NCBI GenBank assembly: GCA_000751555.1
Contig: CCEZ01000043.1
Coordinates: 310,001 to 374,000, forward strand
Direction of reading: 5' to 3'
Length of the DNA: 64,000 nucleotides
From: Anaerosalibacter massiliensis
GTDB taxonomy: Bacteria > Bacillota > Clostridia > Tissierellales > Sporanaerobacteraceae
The position numbers and the translations under genes were made by a program. The notes under the pieces were generated by a model. It was not told the DNA's origin. It saw nothing but the letters and a program-made list of their open reading frames with translations, and did not search any database. Below, piece by piece: positions 29,735 through 38,017 of this stretch; the stretch's first letter is position 1, and each line of letters opens with the position of its first letter.

Positions 29735-29767
29735 TATAAACCGAGACTACTCGGTTTATATTTTTAT
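29735..29767 (+). terminator. Terminator of the Mre11/Rad50-like cluster
   Basis: A perfect 11-bp stem (29735-29745 with 29750-29760), 4-base loop, then a T-rich tail. Confidence 0.88.
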
Positions 29768-29855
29768 CATGATTTATTCGTTTATTTATTTGTTAATGAT
29801 TATTGAAAATATTGTATGGAACTTGAAAAGTTAATAGAAATGGAGGTGCTGTGTT

Positions 29856-31388
29856 ATTGACCCTATTATTAAATTAGTTATAACTGCCGCTATAGGAATT
29901 ATTGTTGGTTTTTATATAAGAAAAACTATAGCTGAAGGTAAAATTAATAATGCAGAAGAAGTAGCTAAGAAAATAGTAAATGATGCCAAAAGAGAAGCGG
30001 AAACAGAAAAAAAAGAAGTTCTTCTTGAAGCAAAAGAGGAAATTCACAAACTTAGAAATGATATTGAGAAAGAAAATAGAGAAAGAAGAAATGAAATTCA
30101 AAGATTAGAAAGAAGATTAGTTAATAAAGAGGAAACAATTGATAGGAAAAGTGAATCCCTTGAGAAAAAAGAAGAATTTATTGTAAAGAAAGTCAGAGAG
30201 CTAAATGAAAAAGAAAGCTTAATAGAACAACTTTATGATAAGCAGGTTGAAGAACTTGAAAGATTATCTGGACTTACAACAGATGAAGCAAAAGAACTTC
30301 TTCTAAATGATGTAAGAAAGGAAATCGTACATGAATCTGCCATAATGATTAAGGAAATGGAAAATAAAGCAAAGGAAGAAGCAGATAAAAAAGCAAAGGA
30401 AATAATTTCTTGTGCTATTCAAAAATGTGCTGCTGACCATGTAGCTGAAACCACTGTTACTGTTGTTCCTTTACCTAATGATGAAATGAAAGGTAGAATA
30501 ATAGGAAGAGAAGGTAGAAATATTAGAACATTAGAAACTTTAACAGGAATAGATCTTATAATAGATGATACTCCAGAAGCTGTAGTACTTTCTGGCTTTG
30601 ATCCTATTAGAAGAGAAATAGCTAGAATTGCTTTAGAAAAATTAATTGTAGATGGAAGAATTCATCCCGCAAGAATTGAAGAAATGGTGGAAAAGGCTAA
30701 GAAAGAAGTAGAAAGTATTATTCGTGAGGAAGGAGAACAAGCAGCTTTTGAAACTGGAGTACATGGATTACATCATGGGCTTGTTAAGCTACTTGGTAGG
30801 CTTAAGTATAGAACAAGTTATGGTCAGAATGTATTAAGACATTCTATAGAAGTTTCTCATCTAGCCGGAGTTATGGCTGCTGAATTAGGAGCTAATGTTA
30901 GAGTAGCTAAAAGAGCTGGCTTACTTCATGATATAGGTAAAGCAGTAGATCATGAAGTAGAGGGACCTCATGTAACTATTGGTGTAGATCTATCTCGAAG
31001 ATATAAAGAATCAAAAGAGGTATTACATGCTATAGAAGCTCATCATGGAGATGTTGAACCTCAAACTATAGAAGCTGTATTAGTCCAAGCTGCCGATGCT
31101 ATTTCAGCGGCTCGACCTGGTGCAAGAAGGGAAACCTTAGAAGCATACATTAAAAGACTTGAAAAATTAGAAGAAATTGCAAATTCTTTTGATGGTATAG
31201 AAAAATCATTTGCTATACAAGCAGGTCGTGAAGTAAGGATAATGGTTAAGCCTGAGATAATTAATGATGATGAGATAATGCATACTGCAAGAAATATAGT
31301 TAAAACAATAGAATCAGAATTGGATTATCCTGGACAAATAAAAGTAAATGTAATCCGAGAAACAAGAGCTGTAGAATATGCTAAATAA
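29856..31388 (+). CDS. rny: Ribonuclease Y, apparent ATT start codon
   Basis: Membrane-anchored endoribonuclease that starts mRNA decay in Firmicutes. The 510-aa reading has an N-terminal membrane helix ending [14 protein letters not shown], a long coiled coil, a KH domain ([16 protein letters not shown], from about 206) and an HD domain with HDIGK (His358-Asp359). There is no in-frame ATG, GTG or TTG before residue 164. An ATT at 29856 lies 7 bases after GGAGGTG and gives an N-terminus (DPIIKLV) that aligns with the start of Bacillus RNase Y (TPIMMVL). Either ATT is used or a one-base indel exists. spoVS follows, as in Bacillus; ymdB is missing. Confidence 0.93.
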   Translation: MDPIIKLVITAAIGIIVGFYIRKTIAEGKINNAEEVAKKIVNDAKREAETEKKEVLLEAKEEIHKLRNDIEKENRERRNEIQRLERRLVNKEETIDRKSESLEKKEEFIVKKVRELNEKESLIEQLYDKQVEELERLSGLTTDEAKELLLNDVRKEIVHESAIMIKEMENKAKEEADKKAKEIISCAIQKCAADHVAETTVTVVPLPNDEMKGRIIGREGRNIRTLETLTGIDLIIDDTPEAVVLSGFDPIRREIARIALEKLIVDGRIHPARIEEMVEKAKKEVESIIREEGEQAAFETGVHGLHHGLVKLLGRLKYRTSYGQNVLRHSIEVSHLAGVMAAELGANVRVAKRAGLLHDIGKAVDHEVEGPHVTIGVDLSRRYKESKEVLHAIEAHHGDVEPQTIEAVLVQAADAISAARPGARRETLEAYIKRLEKLEEIANSFDGIEKSFAIQAGREVRIMVKPEIINDDEIMHTARNIVKTIESELDYPGQIKVNVIRETRAVEYAK

Positions 31389-31459
31389 ATTTAATTTAGA
31401 GAGTATTATAGCTATAGATAAAAATATATTATTTTTTTATAAACTTTTTCAAAAATAAA

Positions 31460-31486
31460 AGAGGATTTCTCTATTAATTGTAGAAT
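31460..31486 (+). promoter_or_regulatory. Sigma-H promoter of spoVS (first copy)
   Basis: AGAGGATTT (31460-31468) and GTAGAAT (31480-31486), with an 11-base spacer, match the RNAGGAWWW / RNNGAAT consensus exactly. spoVS is a known sigma-H gene in Bacillus. Confidence 0.75.
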
Positions 31487-31538
31487 TAAGTGTATATATA
31501 ATATAAATAAAATAATATATGTAGAGGGGGCTATTTTA

Positions 31539-31799
31539 ATGGATGTATTAAAAGTATCAGCAAAATCAAGTCCAAATTCTGTTGCAGGAGCATTGGCAGG
31601 TGTTTTAAGAGAAAAAGGTGCTGCTGAAATTCAAGCTATAGGAGCAGGAGCACTTAACCAAGCTGTTAAAGCAGTTGCTATTGCTAGAGGATTTGTTGCA
31701 CCAAGTGGAATGGATCTTATTTGTATTCCAGCATTTACTGACATTGAGATTGATGGTGAGGAAAGAACAGCTATGAAATTGATTGTGGAACCAAGATAA
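31539..31799 (+). CDS. spoVS: Stage V sporulation protein S, copy 1
   Basis: An 86-aa Alba-like protein, the exact SpoVS length, with IQAIGAGALNQAVKAVAIARGF split over its core and a C-terminal DIEIDGEERTAMKLIV. SpoVS is needed for coat assembly and core dehydration in Bacillus and is widely conserved in spore formers. It starts with ATG and has a sigma-H-type promoter. A near-identical second copy lies 195 bases downstream. Confidence 0.96.
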   Translation: MDVLKVSAKSSPNSVAGALAGVLREKGAAEIQAIGAGALNQAVKAVAIARGFVAPSGMDLICIPAFTDIEIDGEERTAMKLIVEPR

Positions 31800-31803
31800 T
31801 AAA

Positions 31804-31861
31804 ATACTAAAAGTAATAAAAAAATCTGCCAAAAGGCAGATTTTTTTATTACTTTTAGTAT
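31804..31861. terminator. Bidirectional terminator between the spoVS copies
   Basis: A perfect 27-bp stem (31804-31830 with 31835-31861) around AAAA, with A7 and T7 tracts within the arms. Confidence 0.9.
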
Positions 31862-31886
31862 ACTTTCATAAGTATTTTGAAATTAA

Positions 31887-31913
31887 AGAGGGTTTTATTA
31901 TTATTTGTAGAAT
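31887..31913 (+). promoter_or_regulatory. Sigma-H promoter of spoVS (second copy)
   Basis: AGAGGGTTT (31887-31895, one mismatch) and GTAGAAT (31907-31913), with the same 11-base spacer as the first copy. Confidence 0.65.
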
Positions 31914-31993
31914 AGATATATATATAGGAATAATATACAAAATATAAAACGTAATTTTGTAAAAATATTTTATTAAATAGGAGGCTAATTTTA

Positions 31994-32254
31994 ATGGATA
32001 TATTAAAAGTAGCAACTAAATCAAATCCGAATTCTGTTGCAGGGGCATTGGCAGGTGTTTTAAGGGAAGAAGGAAGTGCTGAAATTCAAGCTATAGGAGC
32101 AGGAGCACTTAATCAAGCTATTAAAGCAGTTGCTATTGCTAGAGGATTTGTTGCACCAAGTGGAGTAGATCTTATTTGTATTCCAGCATTTACTGACATT
32201 GAGATTGATGGTGAGGAAAGAACAGCTATGAAGTTGATTGTGGAACCAAGATAG
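31994..32254 (+). CDS. spoVS: Stage V sporulation protein S, copy 2
   Basis: An 86-aa paralogue of the upstream gene with 78 identical residues. The changes are V3I, S7A, A8T, S11N, K26E, A28S, V43I and M58V, mostly conservative and clustered at the N-terminus. It has its own sigma-H-type promoter and terminator, so both copies look active. The high nucleotide identity points to a fairly recent duplication or gene conversion. Confidence 0.96.
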   Translation: MDILKVATKSNPNSVAGALAGVLREEGSAEIQAIGAGALNQAIKAVAIARGFVAPSGVDLICIPAFTDIEIDGEERTAMKLIVEPR

Positions 32255-32263
32255 TAGGAATAA

Positions 32264-32289
32264 AAAAACCTGCCAAAAGGCAGGTTTTT
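32264..32289 (+). terminator. Terminator after spoVS copy 2
   Basis: A perfect 11-bp stem around AAAA (32264-32274 with 32279-32289), ending in T5. It shares the CTGCC-AAAA-GGCAG core with the terminator after copy 1, so it was probably duplicated with the gene. Confidence 0.88.
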
Positions 32290-32302
32290 AAATTATAAAA
32301 AA

Positions 32303-32311
32303 TGTTATAAT
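32303..32311 (+). promoter_or_regulatory. Extended -10 promoter of the PHP gene
   Basis: TGTTATAAT at 32303-32311, 35 bases before the ATG, just after the spoVS terminator; the -35 is weak. Confidence 0.5.
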
Positions 32312-32346
32312 ATAAATATCTTTTATATCCCAAGGGAGTGATCCAT

Positions 32347-33177
32347 ATGATAGCCGATTTACATGCTCATACATTTTTTTCTGATGGATTATTAACTCCA
32401 GAAGAAATTGTAGATTTAGCTGTAGAAAAAAATCTTGATACTTTAGCTATCACTGACCATGATACTGTATCAGGAATCGATAGAGCTATAAATAGGAGTA
32501 ATTTGTATAAAAACTTTTTTATAATTCCAGGCATAGAGCTAAGCTGCATATATGATGATGAAGAAATTCATATATTAGGTTATTTTATAAATTATAAATC
32601 ATCTTGTGTAAAAAAAATTACAAAGAAATTACAAGATGAAAGAATAATTAGAGGTAAAAAGATCATTTTAAAATTAAATGAATTGGGAATGAATATTAAA
32701 TTATCAGATGTTGAGAAATTTGCAAAAGGTAAAATAATTGGAAGACCACATATTGCTCGAACTTTAATCAAAAAAGGATATGTAAGAAACATGGAAGAAG
32801 CTTTTAGTATGTTTTTGAATAAAGATAAACCAGCATATGTTGAAAGATATAAATTATCTTTAAAAGATGCTATTGATTTAATACATAGCATTGGAGGTAT
32901 AGCTATTATTGCTCACCCAGGATTAATTAATAATAAGGAAGCAATATATTATTGTATTGAAAACGGAATTGATGGAATAGAAGTAACTCATTCTAAACAT
33001 TCACTAGAGCAAGTTTCATATCTTATTAATATAGCTAATAAATATAGTCTAATTAAAACAGCTGGCTCTGATTGTCATGGTGAGTTAATAGATGGAGAGT
33101 ATTTATTAGGGAAATATTATGTAAATATAGACAATATACCAGAATTTAAAAGGAGGGTTGAAATTGACAATTTATAG
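32347..33177 (+). CDS. PHP-domain phosphoesterase (TrpH/RNase AM-like)
   Basis: A 276-aa polymerase-and-histidinol-phosphatase domain protein with metal ligands DLHAHTFFSDG, ITDHDTVSG, GIELSC, AHPG and AGSDCHGE. Related enzymes are 5'-3' exonucleases or nucleoside 3',5'-bisphosphate phosphatases acting on RNA ends. The ATG at 32347 lies 8 bases after AAGGGAG; GTG 32338 is inside the site. It overlaps the padR gene by 14 bases. Confidence 0.88.
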   Translation: MIADLHAHTFFSDGLLTPEEIVDLAVEKNLDTLAITDHDTVSGIDRAINRSNLYKNFFIIPGIELSCIYDDEEIHILGYFINYKSSCVKKITKKLQDERIIRGKKIILKLNELGMNIKLSDVEKFAKGKIIGRPHIARTLIKKGYVRNMEEAFSMFLNKDKPAYVERYKLSLKDAIDLIHSIGGIAIIAHPGLINNKEAIYYCIENGIDGIEVTHSKHSLEQVSYLINIANKYSLIKTAGSDCHGELIDGEYLLGKYYVNIDNIPEFKRRVEIDNL

Positions 33178-33547
33178 AGGTGAAAGAAGTAGACAATTTC
33201 CTTCTAAGATTAGTACCACTTCTTTTGTGAAACTTTATATACTACACTTACTTAGGGATAAAACTTATTATGGTAATGAAATAATTGATGAAATAAAGCT
33301 AAGACTTAACAATAAATGGGAGCCAAGTCCCGGGATGGTATATCCATTGTTAAGAGAATTAGAAGAAGAAGGATATGTAACTGGATGGTGGGAGGAACCT
33401 GATAAACGTTCCATTAGGAGATATAAACTTACTGATAAAGGATTTGAACATTATAAAGTTATATTATTAATGTATAAGCCTGTATTTGAAGACTCTTTAT
33501 ACATTATAAAAACTGTCTTAAAAGATATATATAATATAGATATTTAA
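33164..33547 (+). CDS. PadR family transcriptional regulator
   Basis: A 127-aa winged-helix repressor: the PadR core YILHLLRDKTYYGNEIIDEI, then the wing GMVYPLLRELEEEGYV and KLTDKG, and a short C-terminal dimerisation helix. The TTG at 33164 lies 7 bases after AAAGGAGGG and overlaps the end of the PHP gene. No drug pump is nearby, so its target is unknown. Confidence 0.88.
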   Translation: MTIYRGERSRQFPSKISTTSFVKLYILHLLRDKTYYGNEIIDEIKLRLNNKWEPSPGMVYPLLRELEEEGYVTGWWEEPDKRSIRRYKLTDKGFEHYKVILLMYKPVFEDSLYIIKTVLKDIYNIDI

Positions 33548-33637
33548 CAAATCTTAATATCTAAAAGAAGGGTTAGCTATTTTAATATAGAAATAACTAA
33601 ATATATTGAAAATCACATTGTATAATGGAGGGAGAAC

Positions 33638-34834
33638 ATGAATTTTAATTTATCAAAGAAAAGTCTAGAAATTTCACCATCTTTAACTTTAGATATTACA
33701 GCGAAAGCAAAAGCTATGAAGGCTGAAGGGGTGGATGTAATTAGTTTTGGGGCAGGTGAACCAGATTTTAATACGCCTAAAAATATAGTTGAAGCTGGAA
33801 TTGAAGCTATTGAACAAGGAAAGACTAGATATACTCCAGCTTCTGGTTTAATAGAGCTAAAAGAAGCTGTATGCAAAAAATTTAAAGATGACAATAATCT
33901 TTCCTATTTACCTGAAAATATTATAATATCTAGTGGAGCAAAACATTCTATTTACAATGCGCTAATGGCTATTACAAATCCTGGTGACGAAATAATTATA
34001 TCTGTTCCCTATTGGGTTAGTTATCCTGAACTAATAAAACTTGCAGGTGGTATTCCAGTATATATAAATACTAAGGAAGAAAATGATTTTAAATATACTA
34101 TAAATGATTTAAATAGAGTAATTACTGATAAGACAAAAGCAATTATATTGAATAGCCCAAATAATCCTACAGGTGCTCTTTATAATGAAGAAGAATTAAA
34201 AGAAATTGCAGATTGGGCTATAAAAAATAATATACTTGTAATATCTGATGAAATATATGAAAAATTAGCATACGATGAAGAGACACATGTAAGTATTGCT
34301 TCTATAAATAATGATATTAAAGATATAACTATAGTCATAAATGGTATGTCTAAAGCTTATGCAATGACAGGATGGAGAATAGGATACGCGGCTGCAAATA
34401 AAGATATTGCTAAAGTTATGAGCAATATTCAAAGCCATACTACTTCAAATCCTTGTTCTATTTCCCAGTACGCTAGTATTGAAGGACTAGCCGGGGATCA
34501 AGCTAGTGTAGAAAATATGAAAAAAGCTTTTGAGCAAAGAAGAAATTTCATGGTAGATGCGATAAACGATATAAAAGGATTAAGTTGTCAAAAACCTAAA
34601 GGTGCTTTCTATGTGATGGTTAATTTTACCAAATTAAAAAATAAAACAATTTACAATAAAAAAATAAAAAGTTCTTTAGACTTTGCGAACCTTTTATTAG
34701 AAAAAGGTAATGTAGCAGTAATTCCAGGTATTGCTTTTGGAGATGATGATTATATAAGATTATCTTATGCAACATCCATGGGTAATATAGAAGAAGGATT
34801 AAATAGAATAAAAGAAATAGTAGAAAGGGCATAG
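33638..34834 (+). CDS. PLP-dependent aspartate-type aminotransferase (class Ib)
   Basis: A 398-aa fold-type I aminotransferase with GAGEPDFNTP, NSPNNPTG, VISDEIYEKL and the PLP-lysine segment NGMSKAYAMTGWRIGY. Class Ib members transaminate aspartate, and some accept prephenate or aromatic acids; the exact substrate cannot be read here. The ATG lies behind GGAGGGAG. A second enzyme of the superfamily lies at 59704-60897. Confidence 0.93.
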   Translation: MNFNLSKKSLEISPSLTLDITAKAKAMKAEGVDVISFGAGEPDFNTPKNIVEAGIEAIEQGKTRYTPASGLIELKEAVCKKFKDDNNLSYLPENIIISSGAKHSIYNALMAITNPGDEIIISVPYWVSYPELIKLAGGIPVYINTKEENDFKYTINDLNRVITDKTKAIILNSPNNPTGALYNEEELKEIADWAIKNNILVISDEIYEKLAYDEETHVSIASINNDIKDITIVINGMSKAYAMTGWRIGYAAANKDIAKVMSNIQSHTTSNPCSISQYASIEGLAGDQASVENMKKAFEQRRNFMVDAINDIKGLSCQKPKGAFYVMVNFTKLKNKTIYNKKIKSSLDFANLLLEKGNVAVIPGIAFGDDDYIRLSYATSMGNIEEGLNRIKEIVERA

Positions 34835-35052
34835 AATTTAAAGAGAATAAATAATTATAAATTTGTTTAAAAAACATTCTTTATTTTCGATTTTAAGGCA
34901 TTATAAAATAAATTCAATAGTTTAACATTCAAAAGGTAGCAAAATGTTTTTGTAAGGATTTTATGCCTTTAAATTATACTGTTATATATTTATGCATTAT
35001 AAAATAGTTAAAAATAAATAATAGATAATATATAATATTAATTAAATAGTTG

Positions 35053-35093
35053 AAAATAAAGTTTACATAATAATATTATGTAAACTTTATTTT
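35053..35093. terminator. Terminator-like hairpin downstream of the aminotransferase
   Basis: A 19-bp perfect stem (35053-35071 with 35075-35093), AT-rich, ending in T5; usable on both strands. Confidence 0.65.
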
Positions 35094-35169
35094 TGCAGAA
35101 AGATAAGTTATTAAAATATAAATATATAGTATAAATAAAAGGTTAAGAAAATAAATTTGTTAGAAAATA

Positions 35170-35178
35170 TGATATAAT
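35170..35178 (+). promoter_or_regulatory. Extended -10 promoter in the gap before the Xer gene
   Basis: TGATATAAT with no clear -35. A transcript from here would carry the 20-aa ORF at 35400 and reach the Xer recombinase unless stopped by the hairpin at 35522. Confidence 0.4.
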
Positions 35179-35399
35179 ATATTTATAGAGATTATTTAGG
35201 TTATGCCAAAGCCACTCTTTCTTCCTATTTTATTTTAACACGGAGAAATTGAGAGACACGAAAAGAATGAGTTAGAGCTAGACTTTAAAGCAAAAACTAA
35301 AATTCTAAAATTAAAGATAAATTAGAAAACAAAATAGGATTTAATGTGAAACAGAGAAAAAGATACAAATTTAAAAAATAACAATATAAGGTGAAAAAA

Positions 35400-35462
35400 A
35401 TGAACAATAAAGTTTTAGTAGTAATTATGGCATGCATAATAATAGTAGCTAACAGAAAATAA
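35400..35462 (+). CDS. Predicted 20-aa hydrophobic micro-peptide
   Basis: ATG with AAGGTG 7 bases upstream, encoding 20 residues: a short polar start (MNNK), one hydrophobic stretch long enough to enter a membrane, and a basic end (NRK). Size and layout resemble small membrane peptides such as sporulation or regulatory mini-proteins, but no family is recognised. The evidence is only the ribosome binding site and composition, so it may be spurious. Confidence 0.35.
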   Translation: MNNKVLVVIMACIIIVANRK

Positions 35463-35521
35463 ATAGGGCATTTAGTTTTGACAAGTACTTTTTCAAGATT
35501 AAATGTTTTTTATTCAACTAT

Positions 35522-35559
35522 AACATTAGTCACAAAATAAACATTTTGTGACTAATGTT
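35522..35559 (+). terminator. Hairpin just upstream of the Xer recombinase
   Basis: A 17-bp perfect stem (35522-35538 with 35543-35559) and 4-base loop, 28 bases before the start codon. The T-tail is weak. It could be a terminator for upstream transcription or a leader structure. Confidence 0.6.
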
Positions 35560-35587
35560 TGGAAAAATAATAGAAAGTGGTGATAAA

Positions 35588-36571
35588 ATGGATGATATAC
35601 CATTAATATTAGAAGATTATTTAAATTATATGGAAACTATAAGAGGAAAATCTTCGAATACAGTTAAAGAATATTTTTTTGACATAAGAACTTTTTTTAG
35701 ATTTTTAAAGATTAGATATAGATTAGTTAATAAGGAAACTATTTTTGATGAAATTGAGATTTTTGATATAGATATAGATTTCATCAAAAAAGTTACTATA
35801 CAAGATCTACATGCTTTTATTTCATTTGTAGATAAAACGAGAGATAATGGCAACCATGCTAAAGCTAGAAAAGTTGCTAGTGTTCGCTCCTTTTTTAATT
35901 ATCTACATACAAAGGTCAATCTTATTGAAAAAAATCCTGCAGATAATTTAGAATTTCCAAAAGCTAATAGTCGGCAGCCTGTATATCTGACCTTAGAACA
36001 AGCAAAATTATTATTAGATACAGTAAATAAAAATCCTAGTGAACTATTTAGAAAAAGGGATTATGCTATTATAACATTGTTTCTAAACTGTGGGCTTAGA
36101 CTATCGGAATTAGTAAGTATTGATATTGATAAAATTAAAGAAGATACACTCACTGTAATAGGAAAAGGAAACAAAGAAAGAACCATATATTTAAATGAAG
36201 CTTGTATAAAAGCTATAGATGAATATATAAAAATAAGGCCTAAAGATACTAAGGACAAAAATGCATTGTTCATAAGTAAAAGAAAAAATAGAATTAGTAA
36301 TAGAGCTGTACAACATATGATAGATAAATATTTAGAAAAAACAGGACTTGATACATCTATATACTCTACTCATAAACTTAGACATACTGCAGCTACTTTA
36401 ATGTATAAATATGGGAATGTAGATATAAAAGCATTGCAAGAAATATTAGGTCATGAAAATGTTGCTACAACTCAAATATATACACATATTGATGATGAAA
36501 GATTAAGAGATGCTGTAAATAGCAATCCCTTATCCCATACTTTCCCCTCTGATATTAAAAACCAAAGGTAA
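35588..36571 (+). CDS. Tyrosine recombinase, XerC/XerD type
   Basis: A 327-aa site-specific recombinase: a SAM-like N-terminal core-binding domain and a catalytic domain with GLRLSELVSID (Arg), GKGNKER (Lys), HKLRHTAATLM (His, Arg), LGHENVATTQIYTH (His, nucleophile Tyr). Its size fits XerC/D, which resolves chromosome dimers at dif, rather than a phage integrase. The ATG at 35588 follows AAAGTGGTGA; the upstream in-frame ATG at 35555 lies in the hairpin. Its last codons form the left arm of the terminator shared with the convergent LysM gene. Confidence 0.88.
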   Translation: MDDIPLILEDYLNYMETIRGKSSNTVKEYFFDIRTFFRFLKIRYRLVNKETIFDEIEIFDIDIDFIKKVTIQDLHAFISFVDKTRDNGNHAKARKVASVRSFFNYLHTKVNLIEKNPADNLEFPKANSRQPVYLTLEQAKLLLDTVNKNPSELFRKRDYAIITLFLNCGLRLSELVSIDIDKIKEDTLTVIGKGNKERTIYLNEACIKAIDEYIKIRPKDTKDKNALFISKRKNRISNRAVQHMIDKYLEKTGLDTSIYSTHKLRHTAATLMYKYGNVDIKALQEILGHENVATTQIYTHIDDERLRDAVNSNPLSHTFPSDIKNQR

Positions 36572-36588
36572 TTTTACCTTTGGTTTTT
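36557..36588. terminator. Bidirectional terminator shared by convergent Xer and LysM genes
   Basis: A 15-bp perfect stem (36557-36571 with 36574-36588) around TT. The two arms are also the final codons of both genes. Confidence 0.9.
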
Positions 36589-36885
36589 AATTGGTACTTT
36601 TATAATATCACCTGGATATATATTCATCTCTTTTAAATTATTGAACTCTACTATATCGCACACCATTTTTCTTGTATCATAATCTTTTGGTTTGTTCTTT
36701 AACGCTATTCCCCAAATAGTATCCCCTTCTTTAACTTTCACCCTATGATATTTTTCTTCATATGTAATACTATAAGCTTTATTATTTAAAAATATTACTG
36801 TTATCAAAATAACCATTATAACCATAACAAGTATTGATAGAAAAAATCTTTTAAAATTCACTATACTAACTTTTTTATTTAACAT
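36574..36885 (-). CDS. YneA-like LysM protein, SOS cell-division suppressor
   Basis: A 103-aa protein with one N-terminal membrane anchor (about 14-34) and a C-terminal LysM domain (VKEGDTIWGIALKN to YPGDIIKVP). In Bacillus YneA, divergent from lexA, delays division after DNA damage. Here the gene is likewise divergent from lexA and has a LexA box exactly between its -35 and -10. Start ATG 36885 with GAGGTGG upstream. Confidence 0.85.
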   Translation of the reverse strand: MLNKKVSIVNFKRFFLSILVMVIMVILITVIFLNNKAYSITYEEKYHRVKVKEGDTIWGIALKNKPKDYDTRKMVCDIVEFNNLKEMNIYPGDIIKVPIKNQR

Positions 36886-36924
36886 AAAACCACCTCAAAA
36901 CATAAGTTCTTTTTCTTTATTATC

Positions 36925-36953
36925 ATTATAAGCAAACGTAAGTTCCAAGTCAA
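36925..36953 (-). promoter_or_regulatory. Sigma-A promoter of the YneA-like gene with internal LexA box
   Basis: On the minus strand: TTGACT (36953-36948), 17-base spacer, TATAAT (36930-36925), a near-consensus promoter. The LexA box fills the spacer. Confidence 0.85.
36933..36946 (-). promoter_or_regulatory. LexA box 1 (YneA-like gene)
   Basis: Minus-strand GGAACTTACGTTTG, GAAC-N4-GTTT, one step from the Bacillus CGAAC-N4-GTTYG consensus, located inside a consensus promoter. Confidence 0.75.
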
Positions 36954-36972
36954 TACTTTTTTCTCAAAAAAA

Positions 36973-36986
36973 CGAACTCTTGTTTG
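36973..36986 (+). promoter_or_regulatory. LexA box 2 (lexA)
   Basis: CGAACTCTTGTTTG fits CGAAC-N4-GTTYG and overlaps the -35 box of the plus-strand promoter, so LexA would shut off its own gene. Confidence 0.8.
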
Positions 36987-37012
36987 AATTTTTTCTTTTT
37001 TTATGCTATAAT
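36984..37012 (+). promoter_or_regulatory. Sigma-A promoter reading toward lexA
   Basis: TTGAAT (36984-36989), 17-base spacer, TGC-TATAAT (37007-37012, with TGn extension). It is about 350 bases upstream of the lexA start, leaving a long leader. Confidence 0.8.
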
Positions 37013-37361
37013 AAATATAATTTAATATTAGTTGGTGTATTTTTTGAGCAATTTGAAGATTTGTCATGTACTCTCGTAACTCCAGTCATGAATTAGTAGC
37101 TAAATTTTGTATATGTTATAAATTTTATGTATACATAAGTATAAATACACTGTAGGTTCTGCAGAAATTAAGACGCTTGTTAAAAAGCAAAGAACCAAAA
37201 GCTATGCTTTTATCTGAATCGTTTTGTTTCTTTGCCCAGATAGTAGGTTACAAGGTTGATGAAGCAGAAATTTTTAGTAGTGATGCTAAAAGTATGTGAC
37301 TTTAGTCATGTGAAGTTCACTAAATATTAAGTATATACTAATCCTATGTGAGGTGTTTAAA
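37013..37361 (+). other. Long lexA leader with an unexplained coding-like stretch
   Basis: About 350 bases between promoter and lexA. Positions 37159-37299 are open in one frame (46 codons from CTG to TGA) and read like protein: basic at first, then hydrophobic, then acidic, with pieces such as KEPKAMLLSESF and VGYKVDEAEIF. It has no ATG, GTG or TTG with a binding site at its left end and no recognised family. It is probably a gene remnant, or less likely a small regulated ORF. Confidence 0.4.
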
Positions 37362-37982
37362 TTGTATGAAGATTTAAATCAAAAACAAATTGAAATATTA
37401 CTTTTTATAAAAAGTTCAATTCAGAAAAAAGGATACCCTCCTTCCGTTAGAGAAATATGTAAAGGAGTAAAACTAAAATCTACTTCTACTGCTCATAGTT
37501 ATTTAGGCAATTTAGAAGAGAAAGGATATATTAGAAAAGACCCTACAAAACCTAGGGCCATTGAAGTTTTAAATAGGGATGAAGACTATTTATTTGCTCC
37601 TAAAAAAACTGTAGATATACCTATTATAGGAAAGGTAACTGCTGGGCAACCTATACTCGCTATTGAAAATATACAAGAAACATTTCCTGTACCTTTAGAA
37701 ATAGCTGAAAAAGGTTCTATATTTATGCTAGAAGTTCAAGGTGAAAGTATGATCAATGCTGGCATTTTTGATGGAGATTATGTATTAGTAAAGCAACAAA
37801 ATAATGCTGAAAATGGAGATATTATAGTTGCATTATTAGATGATGAAGCCACAATAAAGAGATTTTTCAAGGAAAAAGACTGCGTAAGATTACAACCAGA
37901 AAACGAAAGTATGTCTCCACTACTTACGAAGAATGTTGCAATTTTAGGAAAAGTAATAGGGTTATATAGAAGTATTAAATAA
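37362..37982 (+). CDS. lexA: LexA repressor (SOS regulator)
   Basis: A 206-aa protein with an N-terminal winged helix ([20 protein letters not shown]) and a C-terminal S24 self-cleavage domain: cleavage site Ala94-Gly95 in VTAGQPI, catalytic Ser129 in QGESMINAG and Lys166 in ATIKRF. It represses recA and the YneA-like gene through the boxes listed. TTG 37362 has GAGGTG 7 bases upstream; GTG 37353 is inside that site. Confidence 0.96.
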   Translation: MYEDLNQKQIEILLFIKSSIQKKGYPPSVREICKGVKLKSTSTAHSYLGNLEEKGYIRKDPTKPRAIEVLNRDEDYLFAPKKTVDIPIIGKVTAGQPILAIENIQETFPVPLEIAEKGSIFMLEVQGESMINAGIFDGDYVLVKQQNNAENGDIIVALLDDEATIKRFFKEKDCVRLQPENESMSPLLTKNVAILGKVIGLYRSIK

Positions 37983-38017
37983 GGATAAGCTGTATTTAAA
38001 CCAGCTTATCCTTATTT
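37977..38017. terminator. Bidirectional terminator between lexA and the YnbB-like gene
   Basis: A 16-bp perfect stem (37977-37992 with 38002-38017); the two convergent stop codons lie in the left arm and the loop. Confidence 0.88.

Larger units (their letters stand above)
34835..35587. other. AT-rich gap with one hairpin, one promoter and one tiny ORF
   Basis: About 750 bases without a normal gene. It holds a 13-base direct repeat (GCATTATAAAATA near 34898 and 34993), a terminator hairpin (35053-35093), an extended -10 TGATATAAT (35170-35178), a 20-aa ORF (35400-35462) and the hairpin 35522-35559. Nothing else is recognised. Confidence 0.6.

Noticed and set aside
31539..32290. Repeat array or CRISPR suggested by the near-identical spoVS blocks
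   Set aside because: There are only two copies, each a full gene with promoter and terminator; no short regular repeats or spacers.
35588..36571. Phage integrase marking an attachment site
   Set aside because: Size and catalytic domain fit chromosomal XerC/D, it lies beside lexA in a core block, and no tRNA or att repeat is adjacent.
36879..37067. 62-codon minus-strand open frame in the lexA upstream region
   Set aside because: It covers the two LexA boxes and both promoters, overlaps the LysM gene start and has no binding site.
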